Below are positions 6,778-18,041 of a stretch of 29,152 nt of DNA, in pieces. The notes below the pieces were generated by a model. The model did no database searches and was not told where the DNA came from. It saw nothing but the letters and a program-made list of their open reading frames with translations. Each line of letters begins with the position of its first letter. Position 1 is the first letter of the stretch. Source of the stretch: Coriobacteriia bacterium (GTDB lineage: Bacteria; Actinomycetota; Coriobacteriia; WRKU01; WQUG01). The stretch is taken from positions 1 through 29,152 of the forward strand of contig WQVS01000003.1 in the NCBI GenBank assembly GCA_009785705.1, in the 5' to 3' direction. The position numbers and the translations under genes are program-made.

Positions 6778-7559
6778 GCGAAAAAGCGAACATGAAAGAC
6801 AGGGCCTGGTTGGCAACATCAACAGGATTGATTTTGGAAGGAAGAGCCTGTGGTGCAAAGGGTACTGCAAGCGGAGAATTGACCTTTAATACTTCAATGA
6901 TGGGTTATCTAGAGATTATTACTCATCCTGGCGCGCAGGGACAGGTATTGGTTTTCACCATGCCTGAAATTGGCAACTATGGTGTAAACAGTAACGACAT
7001 AAGCAGCGATACAGCAAAGCCGGCAGCAGTTGTTGGCCGCATGATTTGTGATGAGCCTTCAAACTGGAGTAGCGAAACCAGCCTCCCTAAGTATCTGGCT
7101 GACAAAGGCATTGTTGCTATTGACCAGATTGATACACGTAAGCTGACAAGGCATGTGCGCGACAATGGTCCTGTAGGTGCTGTTGTTACTACAGAAGAAA
7201 TGAGCAAAGAGGCACTTGTAGATGCCGCAAAAGCCGCATCTGTTACACCCGCACTGATTGAGGCAGAACTTCTGGCACGCGATTTAGGTGCCAAGCTTAC
7301 AAAGCTTCCACTGGGACATCATGCAAGTAATATTCCCGTAAAGGATCTACGTACAGGCAAGCTTTACATCACGAGACAACATCACGGATATGATCTTAAC
7401 TTTGACGATGTCGAAGGAGTAGAGATTACCCACATAAACCTTAACGACCAAACCGTTGAAGGATTTGCAGTTCCTGCAAAAGGTATAGAAGCTACCTTGT
7501 TTGATTCACTTGAATTGAGAGATTTGCTATCTGCAGACCAGATTCAGAAAGAGGGGTAA
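6774..7559 (+). CDS. carA: Carbamoyl-phosphate synthase small-chain homologue lacking the glutaminase active site
   Basis: CarA normally holds the glutamine amidotransferase that feeds ammonia to CarB. This protein has 261 residues against the usual 360-380. Residues 9-150 are a good CPSase small-chain N domain (FNTSMMGYLEIITHP, IDTRKLTRHVRDNG). The chain then jumps directly to LGAKLTKLPLGHHASNIPVKD (171 on) and THINLNDQTVEG (219-230), which belong late in the GATase domain. The segment with the nucleophilic Cys and oxyanion glycines (GICLGHQ type) is absent, and the end goes from EGFAVPAKG to ATLFDSLEL without the HPEA His/Glu. The only cysteines are C26 and C92, both in the N domain. Both gaps are in frame and the gene keeps normal overlaps (ATGA with pyrC), so it looks maintained, perhaps as a scaffold of an ammonia-using synthetase. 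GGGGAG at 6763-6768 supports the ATG at 6774. Confidence 0.9.
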   Translation: MSEKANMKDRAWLATSTGLILEGRACGAKGTASGELTFNTSMMGYLEIITHPGAQGQVLVFTMPEIGNYGVNSNDISSDTAKPAAVVGRMICDEPSNWSSETSLPKYLADKGIVAIDQIDTRKLTRHVRDNGPVGAVVTTEEMSKEALVDAAKAASVTPALIEAELLARDLGAKLTKLPLGHHASNIPVKDLRTGKLYITRQHHGYDLNFDDVEGVEITHINLNDQTVEGFAVPAKGIEATLFDSLELRDLLSADQIQKEG

Positions 7560-7562
7560 ACC

Positions 7563-8416
7563 ATGAAAAGAACCTTACTATTAGCAACCGACTTTGATTC
7601 CTATGCTCCGCAACTTATCGATTTTGTGAAGGGTGCGCAGGCACGCGGGATTGTTAAATGTGTTTTGTTGCATGTTCTTGATACTTCTGGACTAGAGATG
7701 CCTGTTATTTCAAAAAGCATCGATTCAACCTACCGTCGTCTTGACGACATGGGTGCTCCTCTGCGTGCAGCTGGCATGGAGACTGTGAGTCGTGTTGAGA
7801 CAGGAAATCGCTCTCATGATATTGTTCGTGTTGCTGAGCAAGAAAAAGCAGATGTAATCGTTATGGGTACTACTGCAAAGAGTAATATGCAAAGACTGTT
7901 TGAGGGTTCTGTCTCGGCTGCAGTAACCTGGGGTCAAAAGACGCCAACTCTACTGTTGCGTGATGACATTCTTAATGCTGTAGACAATGCAGAAAAACTT
8001 TCGCATGACTGGGCAAAGAGACTGATAGTTCCTGTTGATTTCAGCTCATCAAGTGCGCGTGCAGTTCTTCAGTGCACACACTTTGACGCAGACGCTGTGG
8101 GTACTGTTCGTTTGCTGCATGTTATTCACTCTAAGAAGGGTGAAACTGTTGCTGACTACTCTGAACAGATTAAAGAATATGAATTCCGTCTCTCAGCTTT
8201 TGCTGGCATGCTTGCAGAGCATGGCGTAGAAACAGAAATTGTCGTGCGTGTAGGTGACAGCAAGCACGAAGAGATTGTTGCAGAGATTAAGCAAAGTGAT
8301 GCAACGGGTATGATTATTGGCGGCGGAGGACGCTCCAGTTTCAGAACCTTTATCTTGGGCTCGACTTCACGTGCGGTACTTCTTGACGCACCTGTTCCAG
8401 TGATGGTGGTGCCTTA

Positions 8417-8417
<1 letters not shown>
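7563..8417 (+). CDS. Tandem universal stress protein within the pyr operon
   Basis: A 284-residue protein of two Usp domains, residues about 1-135 and 148-284, each with the UspA alpha/beta Rossmann-like pattern. The second ends with GGGG, nine residues, then GS, fitting the ATP-binding G-2x-G-9x-G(S/T) motif exactly. The first (GTTAKSNMQRLFEGS) has Ala in place of the second Gly. Members bind ATP or other nucleotides and act as regulators or stress factors; the specific role is unknown. It lies four bases after carA and its stop overlaps the carB ATG (TAATG), so it is translated with the carbamoyl-phosphate synthetase subunits. That position suggests a link to nucleotide or ATP sensing, but this is inference. 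Confidence 0.88.
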
Positions 8418-11720
<3,303 letters not shown>

Positions 11721-11728
<8 letters not shown>

Positions 11729-12584
11729 AGACTCTTTGCAGCAAGCAAGTAAACAAAAGAAAGTTGTATGTGAGGCGCGTATTGTCGAAAATTCGGCAGT
11801 CGCGCCCGATACCTATGCTCTTATACTGGATGCATCAGAATTGGCAGAGCTAGTCCAGCCAGGCCAGTTTATTGAACTGAACCTACGTCAACCCGACCTC
11901 GTCTTGCCCAGACCCATCTCTGCGTATCGTGTGCACGAAGCAGGGGAGTACGGTGATGGCAGTTACGGACCATTGCTGGAACTGCGCTATCAACTAATGG
12001 GTGAAGGAACACGTCGCCTATCAGCTATGCCTGCTGGTACAGCTTTGGGCATCTTTGGGCCTTTGGGTAATCGTTGGCCTGTACCAGAGGACACTAAGTC
12101 TGCACTGCTGGTTGGTGGGGGCATTGGCTCTGCTCCGCTGGCTATGTTGGCGCAAGAATTGGTTGATGCAGGCTGTGAGGTGACCATGGTACAGGGAGGT
12201 CGCAATTCTGATTTGCTCGTTGCTGCTGACCTTTTCGAGACGACCTGTCATAAGCACGCGCTTGCTACTGACGATGGCAGCAAGGGACATAAGGGTTTTG
12301 TCACAGGCCCTTTACAGGAACTGCTTGAAGATGCTGACAATGACTTTGATATTGCTTATATCTGCGGACCAGAACCCATGCAAATAGCCTGCGCTGCTTT
12401 GTGCGAAGCTGCAGGCCTTGAAGCCTACGTAAGTCTAGAGCGCATGATGGCTTGCGGGATAGGGGCTTGCTTGACCTGCGTTATCCCTACAAGCAAGGGG
12501 CCCAGAGGCGTGTGCTGTCATGGACCTATCTTTAATTCAAAGGAGGTGCTGTGGGATGAAGCAAAAAGTGCACGTGTCCACTAA
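11721..12584 (+). CDS. pyrK: Dihydroorotate dehydrogenase B electron-transfer subunit
   Basis: Iron-sulfur flavoprotein that links class 1B PyrD to NAD+. 287 residues. Seen: FAD-binding LPRPISAYRV, the pyridine-nucleotide-binding segment LLVGGGIGSAPLAMLAQEL, CGPEPMQ, and the 2Fe-2S cysteines C245, C250, C253 and C265 in the order CxxxxCxxC-11-C. The ATG at 11721 overlaps the carB stop. The last bases contain the ribosome site of pyrD. Its presence shows that this organism oxidises dihydroorotate with NAD+ rather than with quinone or fumarate. Confidence 0.95.
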
Positions 12585-13497
12585 GGTAAATACTGCAACG
12601 ACGCTAGGCGAACTTCGCCTGAAAAACCCACTGACGGTTGCTTCGGGTACCTATGGTTCGGGACTTCAGATGGCAGACTTTGTCGACCTTAATAGCCTGG
12701 GCATGCTCACTACAAAAGGCGTTTCCCTGATTCCCTGGGCGGGCAATGCAGGTATTCGCATGAAAGAAGTAAGCTCTGGCATGTTGAACTCGATTGGTCT
12801 GCAAAATCCCGGTGTTGAGACCTTTATTGAAAAAGATTTAGCCTGGCTGCGTGCTCATGTGCCAGAATTGCCTGTGATGGTGAATATCTGCGGACACAGT
12901 GCCCGTGACTATGCTGCAGTAATTGAGCGCCTTGAAGGTGAGCCTGGCATTGCAGGATATGAAGTAAATATTAGCTGCCCTAACGTTAGTGAAGGCGGTC
13001 ATGTTTTTGGCGCTACTTGTGAAGGTGCGGCAGAGGTCACAAAGCTTTGTCGTGAAAAAACAAGTCGCCCTATGGCAGTGAAGTTGTCCCCCAATGTGGG
13101 AAATATTGCAGACATTGCCCGTAGCGTTGAGGAAGCTGGCGCAGACAGCATTTCACTTATAAATACCTTGCTAGGAACTGCCATTGATGCACGTAAGCGC
13201 AGCTTCATTTTTGACAGACAGTTTGCAGGCCTTTCGGGACCCGCGATTAAGCCTGTTGCTTTGCGTATGGTTGTGGAAGTGGCACGTGCGGTTAAAGTTC
13301 CCATTATCGGTATGGGTGGAGCACGTTCAGGTCTTGATGTCGCAGAATTCCTTCTAGCTGGTGCCAGTGTCGTAGCAATAGGTACAGCAAACTTCGGTGA
13401 CCCTCTGGCAGTGGAGCGCATTGTTCATGAACTGGAAGCTTTCTGTGCTGAAGAGGGTGTTAGTGACGTGACAGAGCTTATTGGAGCAGTGGCATGA
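12556..13497 (+). CDS. pyrD: Dihydroorotate dehydrogenase, class 1B catalytic subunit
   Basis: FMN enzyme that oxidises dihydroorotate to orotate, partnered with the PyrK just upstream. About 313 residues. Seen: NPLTVASGTYGSG, the NISCPN segment with the catalytic base C141 (a Cys, as in class 1), KLSPNV, INTLLG, and the FMN phosphate-binding GMGGARSG. I choose the ATG at 12556 because AAAGGAGG ends at 12546, nine bases before it; an ATG at 12520 would add 12 poor residues across that ribosome site. The gene overlaps pyrK by 29 bases. Confidence 0.95.
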   Translation: MKQKVHVSTKVNTATTLGELRLKNPLTVASGTYGSGLQMADFVDLNSLGMLTTKGVSLIPWAGNAGIRMKEVSSGMLNSIGLQNPGVETFIEKDLAWLRAHVPELPVMVNICGHSARDYAAVIERLEGEPGIAGYEVNISCPNVSEGGHVFGATCEGAAEVTKLCREKTSRPMAVKLSPNVGNIADIARSVEEAGADSISLINTLLGTAIDARKRSFIFDRQFAGLSGPAIKPVALRMVVEVARAVKVPIIGMGGARSGLDVAEFLLAGASVVAIGTANFGDPLAVERIVHELEAFCAEEGVSDVTELIGAVA

Positions 13498-13526
13498 GTA
13501 CTCCTTCATCAGAGACAGGAGCGTAG
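13494..13526 (+). CDS. Ten-codon mini-frame in phase with pyrF
   Basis: ATGA at 13494 overlaps the pyrD stop in the same way that other genes in this operon are coupled. It reads ten codons (MSTPSSETGA) to a TAG at 13524-13526, in the same frame as pyrF, whose GTG lies at 13533. It is either a short coupling frame or the original pyrF start cut off by a stop codon. Confidence 0.35.
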   Translation: MSTPSSETGA

Positions 13527-13532
13527 GATTCT

Positions 13533-14264
13533 GTGCAAGATTTAAATAATTCCCGCAATCAGATTATTGTCGCCCTGGACGGATCTTTAGAAGAAGCTCT
13601 GCAGTGGGCAGATGAACTTCAAGGAGAAGCCGTTTGGGTAAAGGTGGGCATGACCCTCTTTTATCAGACTGGTCCTAGCATCATTAAGCAGATGAAAGAT
13701 AGAGGCTTTAAAGTCTTTCTTGACCTAAAGCTGCACGATATACCCAATCAGGTTGAGAATGCCAGTGCTGCTTTGGTGCGATTAGGAGTCGACCTGATTA
13801 CGGTGCATGCAGGTGGTGGTCGTGCAATGATGGCATCTGCAATGTTGGGGGCGCGCAAAGGTGCTGAAGATGCTTCGGTATCTGTGCCGAAGGTCGTTGC
13901 TGTTACAGTACTGACTTCTATGACTGATGATACCCTAGAGAGTATCGGTGTATCAGACACTGCAGAAAATCAGGTAGAGCGCCTTATTCGATTATCGAAA
14001 GAGGCTTGCACAGATGGGATTGTTTGCTCTCCCCATGAGGCAAGCATGGCTCGCTCTATTCTGGGTAGTGGTGCCTACATTGTGACCCCAGGTGTACGTC
14101 CCGTGGGTGCTGAAGCAGGAGACCAAAGTCGCATTATGACTCCTGCAAAAGCTTGTGCTTCTGGAGCAAGTCATTTAGTAATTGGCCGCCCCATTACTGA
14201 GGCAGCTGATAGGAAAGAGGCCTTTAGGGCAATCGCTGAAGAAATTGAAGGAGTTCACACATGA
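13533..14264 (+). CDS. pyrF: Orotidine 5'-phosphate decarboxylase
   Basis: Decarboxylates OMP to UMP. 243 residues in a TIM barrel. Seen: IIVALDGS at the N-terminus, the catalytic DLKLHDIPNQV (D64, K66, D69), ITVHAGGG, and the phosphate-binding TPGVRP and VIGRPIT segments. The GTG start has AGGAG at 13517-13521. The end overlaps pyrE by ATGA. An in-frame ATG at 13494 is separated from this start by a TAG. Confidence 0.95.
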   Translation: MQDLNNSRNQIIVALDGSLEEALQWADELQGEAVWVKVGMTLFYQTGPSIIKQMKDRGFKVFLDLKLHDIPNQVENASAALVRLGVDLITVHAGGGRAMMASAMLGARKGAEDASVSVPKVVAVTVLTSMTDDTLESIGVSDTAENQVERLIRLSKEACTDGIVCSPHEASMARSILGSGAYIVTPGVRPVGAEAGDQSRIMTPAKACASGASHLVIGRPITEAADRKEAFRAIAEEIEGVHT

Positions 14265-14836
14265 ACGACAAAGAGATTCTGGACGTCTTAACAGATTCTG
14301 GTGCGATTCGCACAGGTCACTTTCAGCTTACGAGCGGACTACATAGTGACACTTATGTGCAATGTGCTCGTGTACTTGAATATCCAGCCTTGACTACCGA
14401 CCTAGCCCAAGAAATGGTTGCACGTCTACCAGAAGACGTAAGACCTGATTTGGTGATTGCGCCAGCAGTCGGAGGTATTATTATTGGCTTTGCTGTCGCA
14501 CAGGCGCTTAACACCCGCTTCATTTTTAGTGAAAGGCAAGAAGGCACTATGGTGCTGCGTCGTGCTTTTCACATTCCAGCCGATGCACGCGTACTGATTG
14601 TCGAAGATGTAGTGACTACTGGTGGCAGTGTTCAAGAAGTTGTAGACATTGTTGAAGCTGCAGGAGCAACAGTAGCAGGAGTCGCGTCCATTATTGACCG
14701 TGGGGGAGACCGTGCCTTTGATGATGACTATTTCCCGCTGCTTGCCATGAAAGTAGAATCATGGGACCCTGCTGACTGCGTTCAGTGTGCTGAAGGAACC
14801 CCTATAGATTCACCTGGTTCGCGCAGACTAAGCTAA
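14261..14836 (+). CDS. pyrE: Orotate phosphoribosyltransferase
   Basis: Joins orotate and PRPP to OMP, and closes the UMP operon. 191 residues. Seen: the N-terminal SGAIRTGHFQLTSGLHSDTY, the APAVGGIIIGFAVA segment, FSERQEGTMVLRR, and the PRPP motif VLIVEDVVTTGGSV near 109-122. GAAGGAG lies about 6 bases before the start, and ATGA overlaps the pyrF stop. No terminator is evident after the gene, so transcription may continue into the methyltransferase. Confidence 0.95.
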   Translation: MNDKEILDVLTDSGAIRTGHFQLTSGLHSDTYVQCARVLEYPALTTDLAQEMVARLPEDVRPDLVIAPAVGGIIIGFAVAQALNTRFIFSERQEGTMVLRRAFHIPADARVLIVEDVVTTGGSVQEVVDIVEAAGATVAGVASIIDRGGDRAFDDDYFPLLAMKVESWDPADCVQCAEGTPIDSPGSRRLS

Positions 14837-14913
14837 TTTACATTCTGCGTAGTAGCTAAATTTATGTCAACAGTGGAATACTTAAAGAGCCAAGCAGACA
14901 GAGAGATGCTTTC

Positions 14914-15972
14914 TTGATTAAATATCTCGGCTCAAAGCGTCTCTTAATTCCTGTATTGGGAAATATTGCGTCAGTAGCCCATAGTCAGGGTGCACGCACT
15001 GCGCTTGACCTTTTTTCAGGCACAACGCGCGTTGCGCAAGAGTTCAAGCGCAAGGGTTTGCAGGTTACTGCTTGTGACATTGCCAGCTATTCCGAAATCT
15101 TGGCTCAGTGCTATATTGCCACTGATGCGAGTCAGGTTAATCTGGAAGAGATAGATGCTATTTTGCAAGAACTCTCTGCACTTCCAGGAAAGCGTGGCTA
15201 TTTCACAAAAACCTTTTGTGAAGACTCGCAGTATTTTCAAGTAAAAAACGGTATACGCGTAGATGCGATTCGTGATGCTATCGAAGAAGACTACAAAGAT
15301 CACCCAACCTATCCTGTGCTGCTAACATCTCTCATGCTTGCAGCAGACAGAGTGGACTCTACAGCAGGTATTCAGATGGCATACTTGAAAGAGTATGCCC
15401 AGCGCTCTTATAATGACCTTGAATTGCGCATTCCTGAATTAATTGAAGGAGCTGGCTCTGCTATTAGGGGAGACGCTCTAGAGCTTGCAGGGCAATTGGA
15501 ACCCTTTGACATTGCCTATTTAGATCCACCCTACAATCAGCATCGTTACTTCACGAACTATCACATTTGGGAAACCTTAGTGCGCTGGGATGCTCCAGAG
15601 CACTATGGGAAAGCCTGCAAGCGCATAGACGCGCGTGACGATGAGACAAAAAGTGCCTTTAATAAAAAGCCTCAAATGGCAGATTCACTGCATAGGGTCA
15701 TTAAAGACCTAAAAGCAGAGACCCTTGTCGTCTCCTACAACAATGAATCCTGGGTAAGCGCAGAACAAATCGAAGCATGGCTAAGTGAAAAAGGCTACGA
15801 TTCAGTTCAGATCTTCAACTTCGATTTCAAGCGTTATGTAGGAGCAAAGATAGGCATCTACAACCAAAAGGGTAAAAAAGTGGGCAAAGTAGACCACCTA
15901 AACAACATAGAGCACATCATAGTGGGCGGCTCAAAAGAATTGCTAGATAGCCTAAGAGAATCTATAGCCTGA
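14914..15972 (+). CDS. D12-class adenine-specific DNA methyltransferase, orphan
   Basis: A 352-residue class D12 N6-adenine methyltransferase of the COG3392-like type. Seen: MIKYLGSKRLLIPVLGNI at the start, the S-adenosylmethionine-binding LDLFSGTTRVAQEF, and the catalytic DPPY at 204-207 in IAYLDPPYNQHRYF. No restriction gene or specificity gene lies nearby, so it is an orphan, with either a regulatory or a protective role. The TTG at 14914 is the first usable start; an ATG at 14906 stops after three codons. The ribosome site (GAGAGA) is weak. The target site cannot be read from the sequence. Confidence 0.85.
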   Translation: MIKYLGSKRLLIPVLGNIASVAHSQGARTALDLFSGTTRVAQEFKRKGLQVTACDIASYSEILAQCYIATDASQVNLEEIDAILQELSALPGKRGYFTKTFCEDSQYFQVKNGIRVDAIRDAIEEDYKDHPTYPVLLTSLMLAADRVDSTAGIQMAYLKEYAQRSYNDLELRIPELIEGAGSAIRGDALELAGQLEPFDIAYLDPPYNQHRYFTNYHIWETLVRWDAPEHYGKACKRIDARDDETKSAFNKKPQMADSLHRVIKDLKAETLVVSYNNESWVSAEQIEAWLSEKGYDSVQIFNFDFKRYVGAKIGIYNQKGKKVGKVDHLNNIEHIIVGGSKELLDSLRESIA

Positions 15973-16043
15973 GAGAATCTAGCCCTTTACTCTGTCGTGT
16001 AACTAATTTCTATTCAGTACTCAAGAAGCTGATTCCCAATTAT

Positions 16044-16072
16044 TTGACAGTGTAACAAAACATTGTTACACT
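16044..16072 (+). promoter_or_regulatory. Promoter with perfect palindromic operator
   Basis: TTGACA at 16044-16049 and TACACT at 16067-16072 are spaced by 17 bases. A perfect inverted repeat fills the spacer and overlaps the last base of the -35 and the whole -10: AGTGTAACAA (16049-16058), a four-base centre, and TTGTTACACT (16063-16072). This arrangement is typical of a repressor site that blocks RNA polymerase. The cognate regulator is not in the window. Confidence 0.8.
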
Positions 16073-16103
16073 ATTACTCTTATGCGGACGAGAGGGATAG
16101 AAT

Positions 16104-16970
16104 ATGAGCAATTCCAATGAGAAACAGGCAACAACTGAATTCCCAGAAGCAAGTGGGATAGGCTCTGTTAAGGTCGATGGTGAAACTACAGAAGTTTTTG
16201 GTGGCACCTTTAAAGAGGGAGCGCAACAGAGCGCTGACAGTGGCACTGCTTCATCATCAGCAACAGATAACAAAAGCCCATTTCAAGAAGCTGTAGATAC
16301 TGCAACAGATACTGCCAGGGCTGCTACAGATACCGCTAAGGCCACTAAAGACTCCTTTAAGGGCGGGTATTATCCACAGGTATCACCTTGGTCAAAGGTT
16401 AACAAGTGGGGCATTTGGTTTGGTGTTGTCTTAGTTTCTTTGGGAACTTTGATATTTCTTGACATGCTTTCAGGAGTTGTGCCTGCCCTAGAGAACATCT
16501 TTGGCGGCTATTCTTTCTGGCGCTTTTGGCCTGTACTAATAATCTTTGGTGGTCTAGCCTTAGCATTTTCGCCAGCAAGCGATTCGCCCAACCCTAAACG
16601 CAATGGAAGCTTCTCACCGTCGCGCTTCATGGAGGGGCTCTTTACTGTAACTGTAGGTATCGTATTTCTGGGGAACTCCCTCGGTTATGTGGCATGGTCC
16701 TCTTGGCCTGCAATGCTGTCTTATTGGCCACTACTGTTGGTGATTGCGGGACTTGCGATACTTTCACATGGTCTTAAAACTGAATGGTTTAGCGTGTTAG
16801 CTTACCTGATTTCAATACTGACCTTACTGGCTGTTGCTAGTTCAATGTGGATTGGGGAAGCTCCGCTAATAGAGCCTTTTGTCACTCTGGCAGAAATAGG
16901 CAGTTACAGAGGCATGGATTTATTCAATATTGGCACTGAGGTTGGAAATAGCCTTGGAACACCTAGATAG
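16104..16970 (+). CDS. Membrane protein with LiaF/DUF5668-like helices and acidic N-terminal tail
   Basis: A 288-residue protein. Residues 1-90 are soluble and rich in Thr, Ser, Ala, Lys and Asp, with a repeated A-T-D-T-A pattern near 64-85. About five membrane helices follow. The segments FWPVLIIFGGL and YWPLLLVIAGL are two copies of the helix pairs seen in LiaF/LiaI-like and DUF5668 proteins, which are linked to envelope-stress sensing. It begins behind the palindromic promoter and is followed after 21 bases by a PspC protein, so the two form an operon. A role in cell-envelope stress is inference from this pairing. Confidence 0.75.
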   Translation: MSNSNEKQATTEFPEASGIGSVKVDGETTEVFGGTFKEGAQQSADSGTASSSATDNKSPFQEAVDTATDTARAATDTAKATKDSFKGGYYPQVSPWSKVNKWGIWFGVVLVSLGTLIFLDMLSGVVPALENIFGGYSFWRFWPVLIIFGGLALAFSPASDSPNPKRNGSFSPSRFMEGLFTVTVGIVFLGNSLGYVAWSSWPAMLSYWPLLLVIAGLAILSHGLKTEWFSVLAYLISILTLLAVASSMWIGEAPLIEPFVTLAEIGSYRGMDLFNIGTEVGNSLGTPR

Positions 16971-16991
16971 TGAAGGAAAGGACTTAGGCTT

Positions 16992-17507
16992 ATGACTGAA
17001 TATAATCAAGATACAGACAAGCAGGGGGAGAGCCATTTCCCTAGAAATCATCCAGATACCCTAAGGGGCAGGTCTGCAGGGAGCAGCTTTTTAATCATCA
17101 TAGGTGCTGCTCTGGTTATTATAGGGGCACTGATACTTGCTCCTATGGTATTGGGACCCTTCTGGGCACCCGTCCAGGCTGTCTTAGCCTTTGCTTCCCG
17201 TGCGTTTTGGCCAGCAGTTCTAATCTTAGTTGGATTCTTTATCATACGCATAGCTTTGAGTTCGCGCGGTTCAGAAACAGGAAAGCCAATGGGCTTTTCG
17301 CCATCATTGCCTATTGCAGGTACTCGACTCATGCGTTCTCGCAAGAATCGTATGATTGCCGGCATTTGCGGAGGTATCGCGGAGTACTTTAATGTTGATC
17401 CAACATTGATACGTGTTGCTGTGGTGCTTCTGATGCTACTGCCTTCAGGACCAATATTTATAGCCTATCTAATAGCCTGGATTGTTATTCCCCTAGACAA
17501 TAGGTAA
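16992..17507 (+). CDS. PspC domain membrane protein
   Basis: 171 residues: a short soluble N-terminus, two membrane segments near 32-54 and 70-90 with a WPAVLILVGFF pattern like its neighbour, then a PspC domain at about 112-171 (RKNRMIAGICGGIAEYFNVDPTLIRV, ending in a hydrophobic helix). Family knowledge: PspC domains act in phage-shock or membrane-stress responses and sense membrane state. It overlaps no other gene and ends about 40 bases before a strong terminator. Joint operon with the preceding LiaF-like gene. Confidence 0.88.
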   Translation: MTEYNQDTDKQGESHFPRNHPDTLRGRSAGSSFLIIIGAALVIIGALILAPMVLGPFWAPVQAVLAFASRAFWPAVLILVGFFIIRIALSSRGSETGKPMGFSPSLPIAGTRLMRSRKNRMIAGICGGIAEYFNVDPTLIRVAVVLLMLLPSGPIFIAYLIAWIVIPLDNR

Positions 17508-17547
17508 GTGACTAATAGTCAGCAGATAAGAGTTAAATAATTTATCC

Positions 17548-17584
17548 AATAGACCGAGTGGGCAGATTGTCCACTCGGTCTATT
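17548..17584 (+). terminator. Strong 14-bp hairpin terminator
   Basis: AATAGACCGAGTGG (17548-17561) and CCACTCGGTCTATT (17571-17584) form a perfect 14-bp stem with a nine-base loop, followed by T-rich bases. It ends the LiaF-like/PspC operon. Confidence 0.85.
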
Positions 17585-17640
17585 TATGAAAATAATGCTA
17601 AAAGGAACTAGGTTAAACAACTGGAACATAAACAATTAAA

Positions 17641-17671
17641 AAAGTGAACAGATGCGAAATCTGTTCACTTT
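17641..17671 (-). terminator. Terminator of the lipoprotein gene
   Basis: AAAGTGAACAGA (17641-17652) and TCTGTTCACTTT (17660-17671) form a perfect 12-bp stem. On the minus strand the stem is followed by a T run (the A-rich bases 17635-17643), so it serves the convergent lipoprotein gene. Confidence 0.85.
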
Positions 17672-17711
17672 AAGAACTTTCCTAATTGCATAGCAATAAC
17701 AGGGACTGTAT

Positions 17712-18041
17712 TTATTCCACTTTTGTGTAAGTTTCTGAATCACCTGATGAATTAGTTAAAGTGAGAGTGTCACCGTCTACTGAAAATTCTAAGGTGTCAT
17801 TTACGTTTTGATCTTCATTGACAATGGTAATGGCATCTGAATCTGCAGTCCAGTCAAAATCTAGAACAGCAAATCCAATATCAAAGGCACCCGTACCATC
17901 TTCATTGAAGGTATAGGTAGTTTCTGAGTCGCTATCTCTGAGCCATGTGCCATAAATATCATCGCTGCCGCCACAGCCAACAAGTAGAAATGCGCCAGCA
18001 AGCACTATTGCTAATATTAGGATATATCTTTTCATTTTCAT
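17712..18041 (-). CDS. Small putative lipoprotein, lipocalin-like beta domain
   Basis: A 109-residue protein with a basic start, a hydrophobic stretch and the lipobox LLVGC, so C23 is the probable lipid-modified residue. The mature part is acidic with alternating short beta-like segments (YGTWLRDSDSETTYTF, DFDWTADSDAITIV, GDTLTLTNSSGDSETYTKVE), as in small lipocalin-like or DUF5640-type lipoproteins that bear a 'GTWxxD...YTFxxDGTGxF' start. Function unknown. AAGGGA lies before the ATG. It stands alone, with its own terminator. Confidence 0.8.
   Translation of the reverse strand: MKMKRYILILAIVLAGAFLLVGCGGSDDIYGTWLRDSDSETTYTFNEDGTGAFDIGFAVLDFDWTADSDAITIVNEDQNVNDTLEFSVDGDTLTLTNSSGDSETYTKVE

Noticed and set aside
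6768..7559. carA shortened by a sequencing error or frameshift
   Set aside because: Both missing segments are clean in-frame gaps, the frame stays open to a normal end, and no leftover glutaminase sequence is found in other frames nearby.
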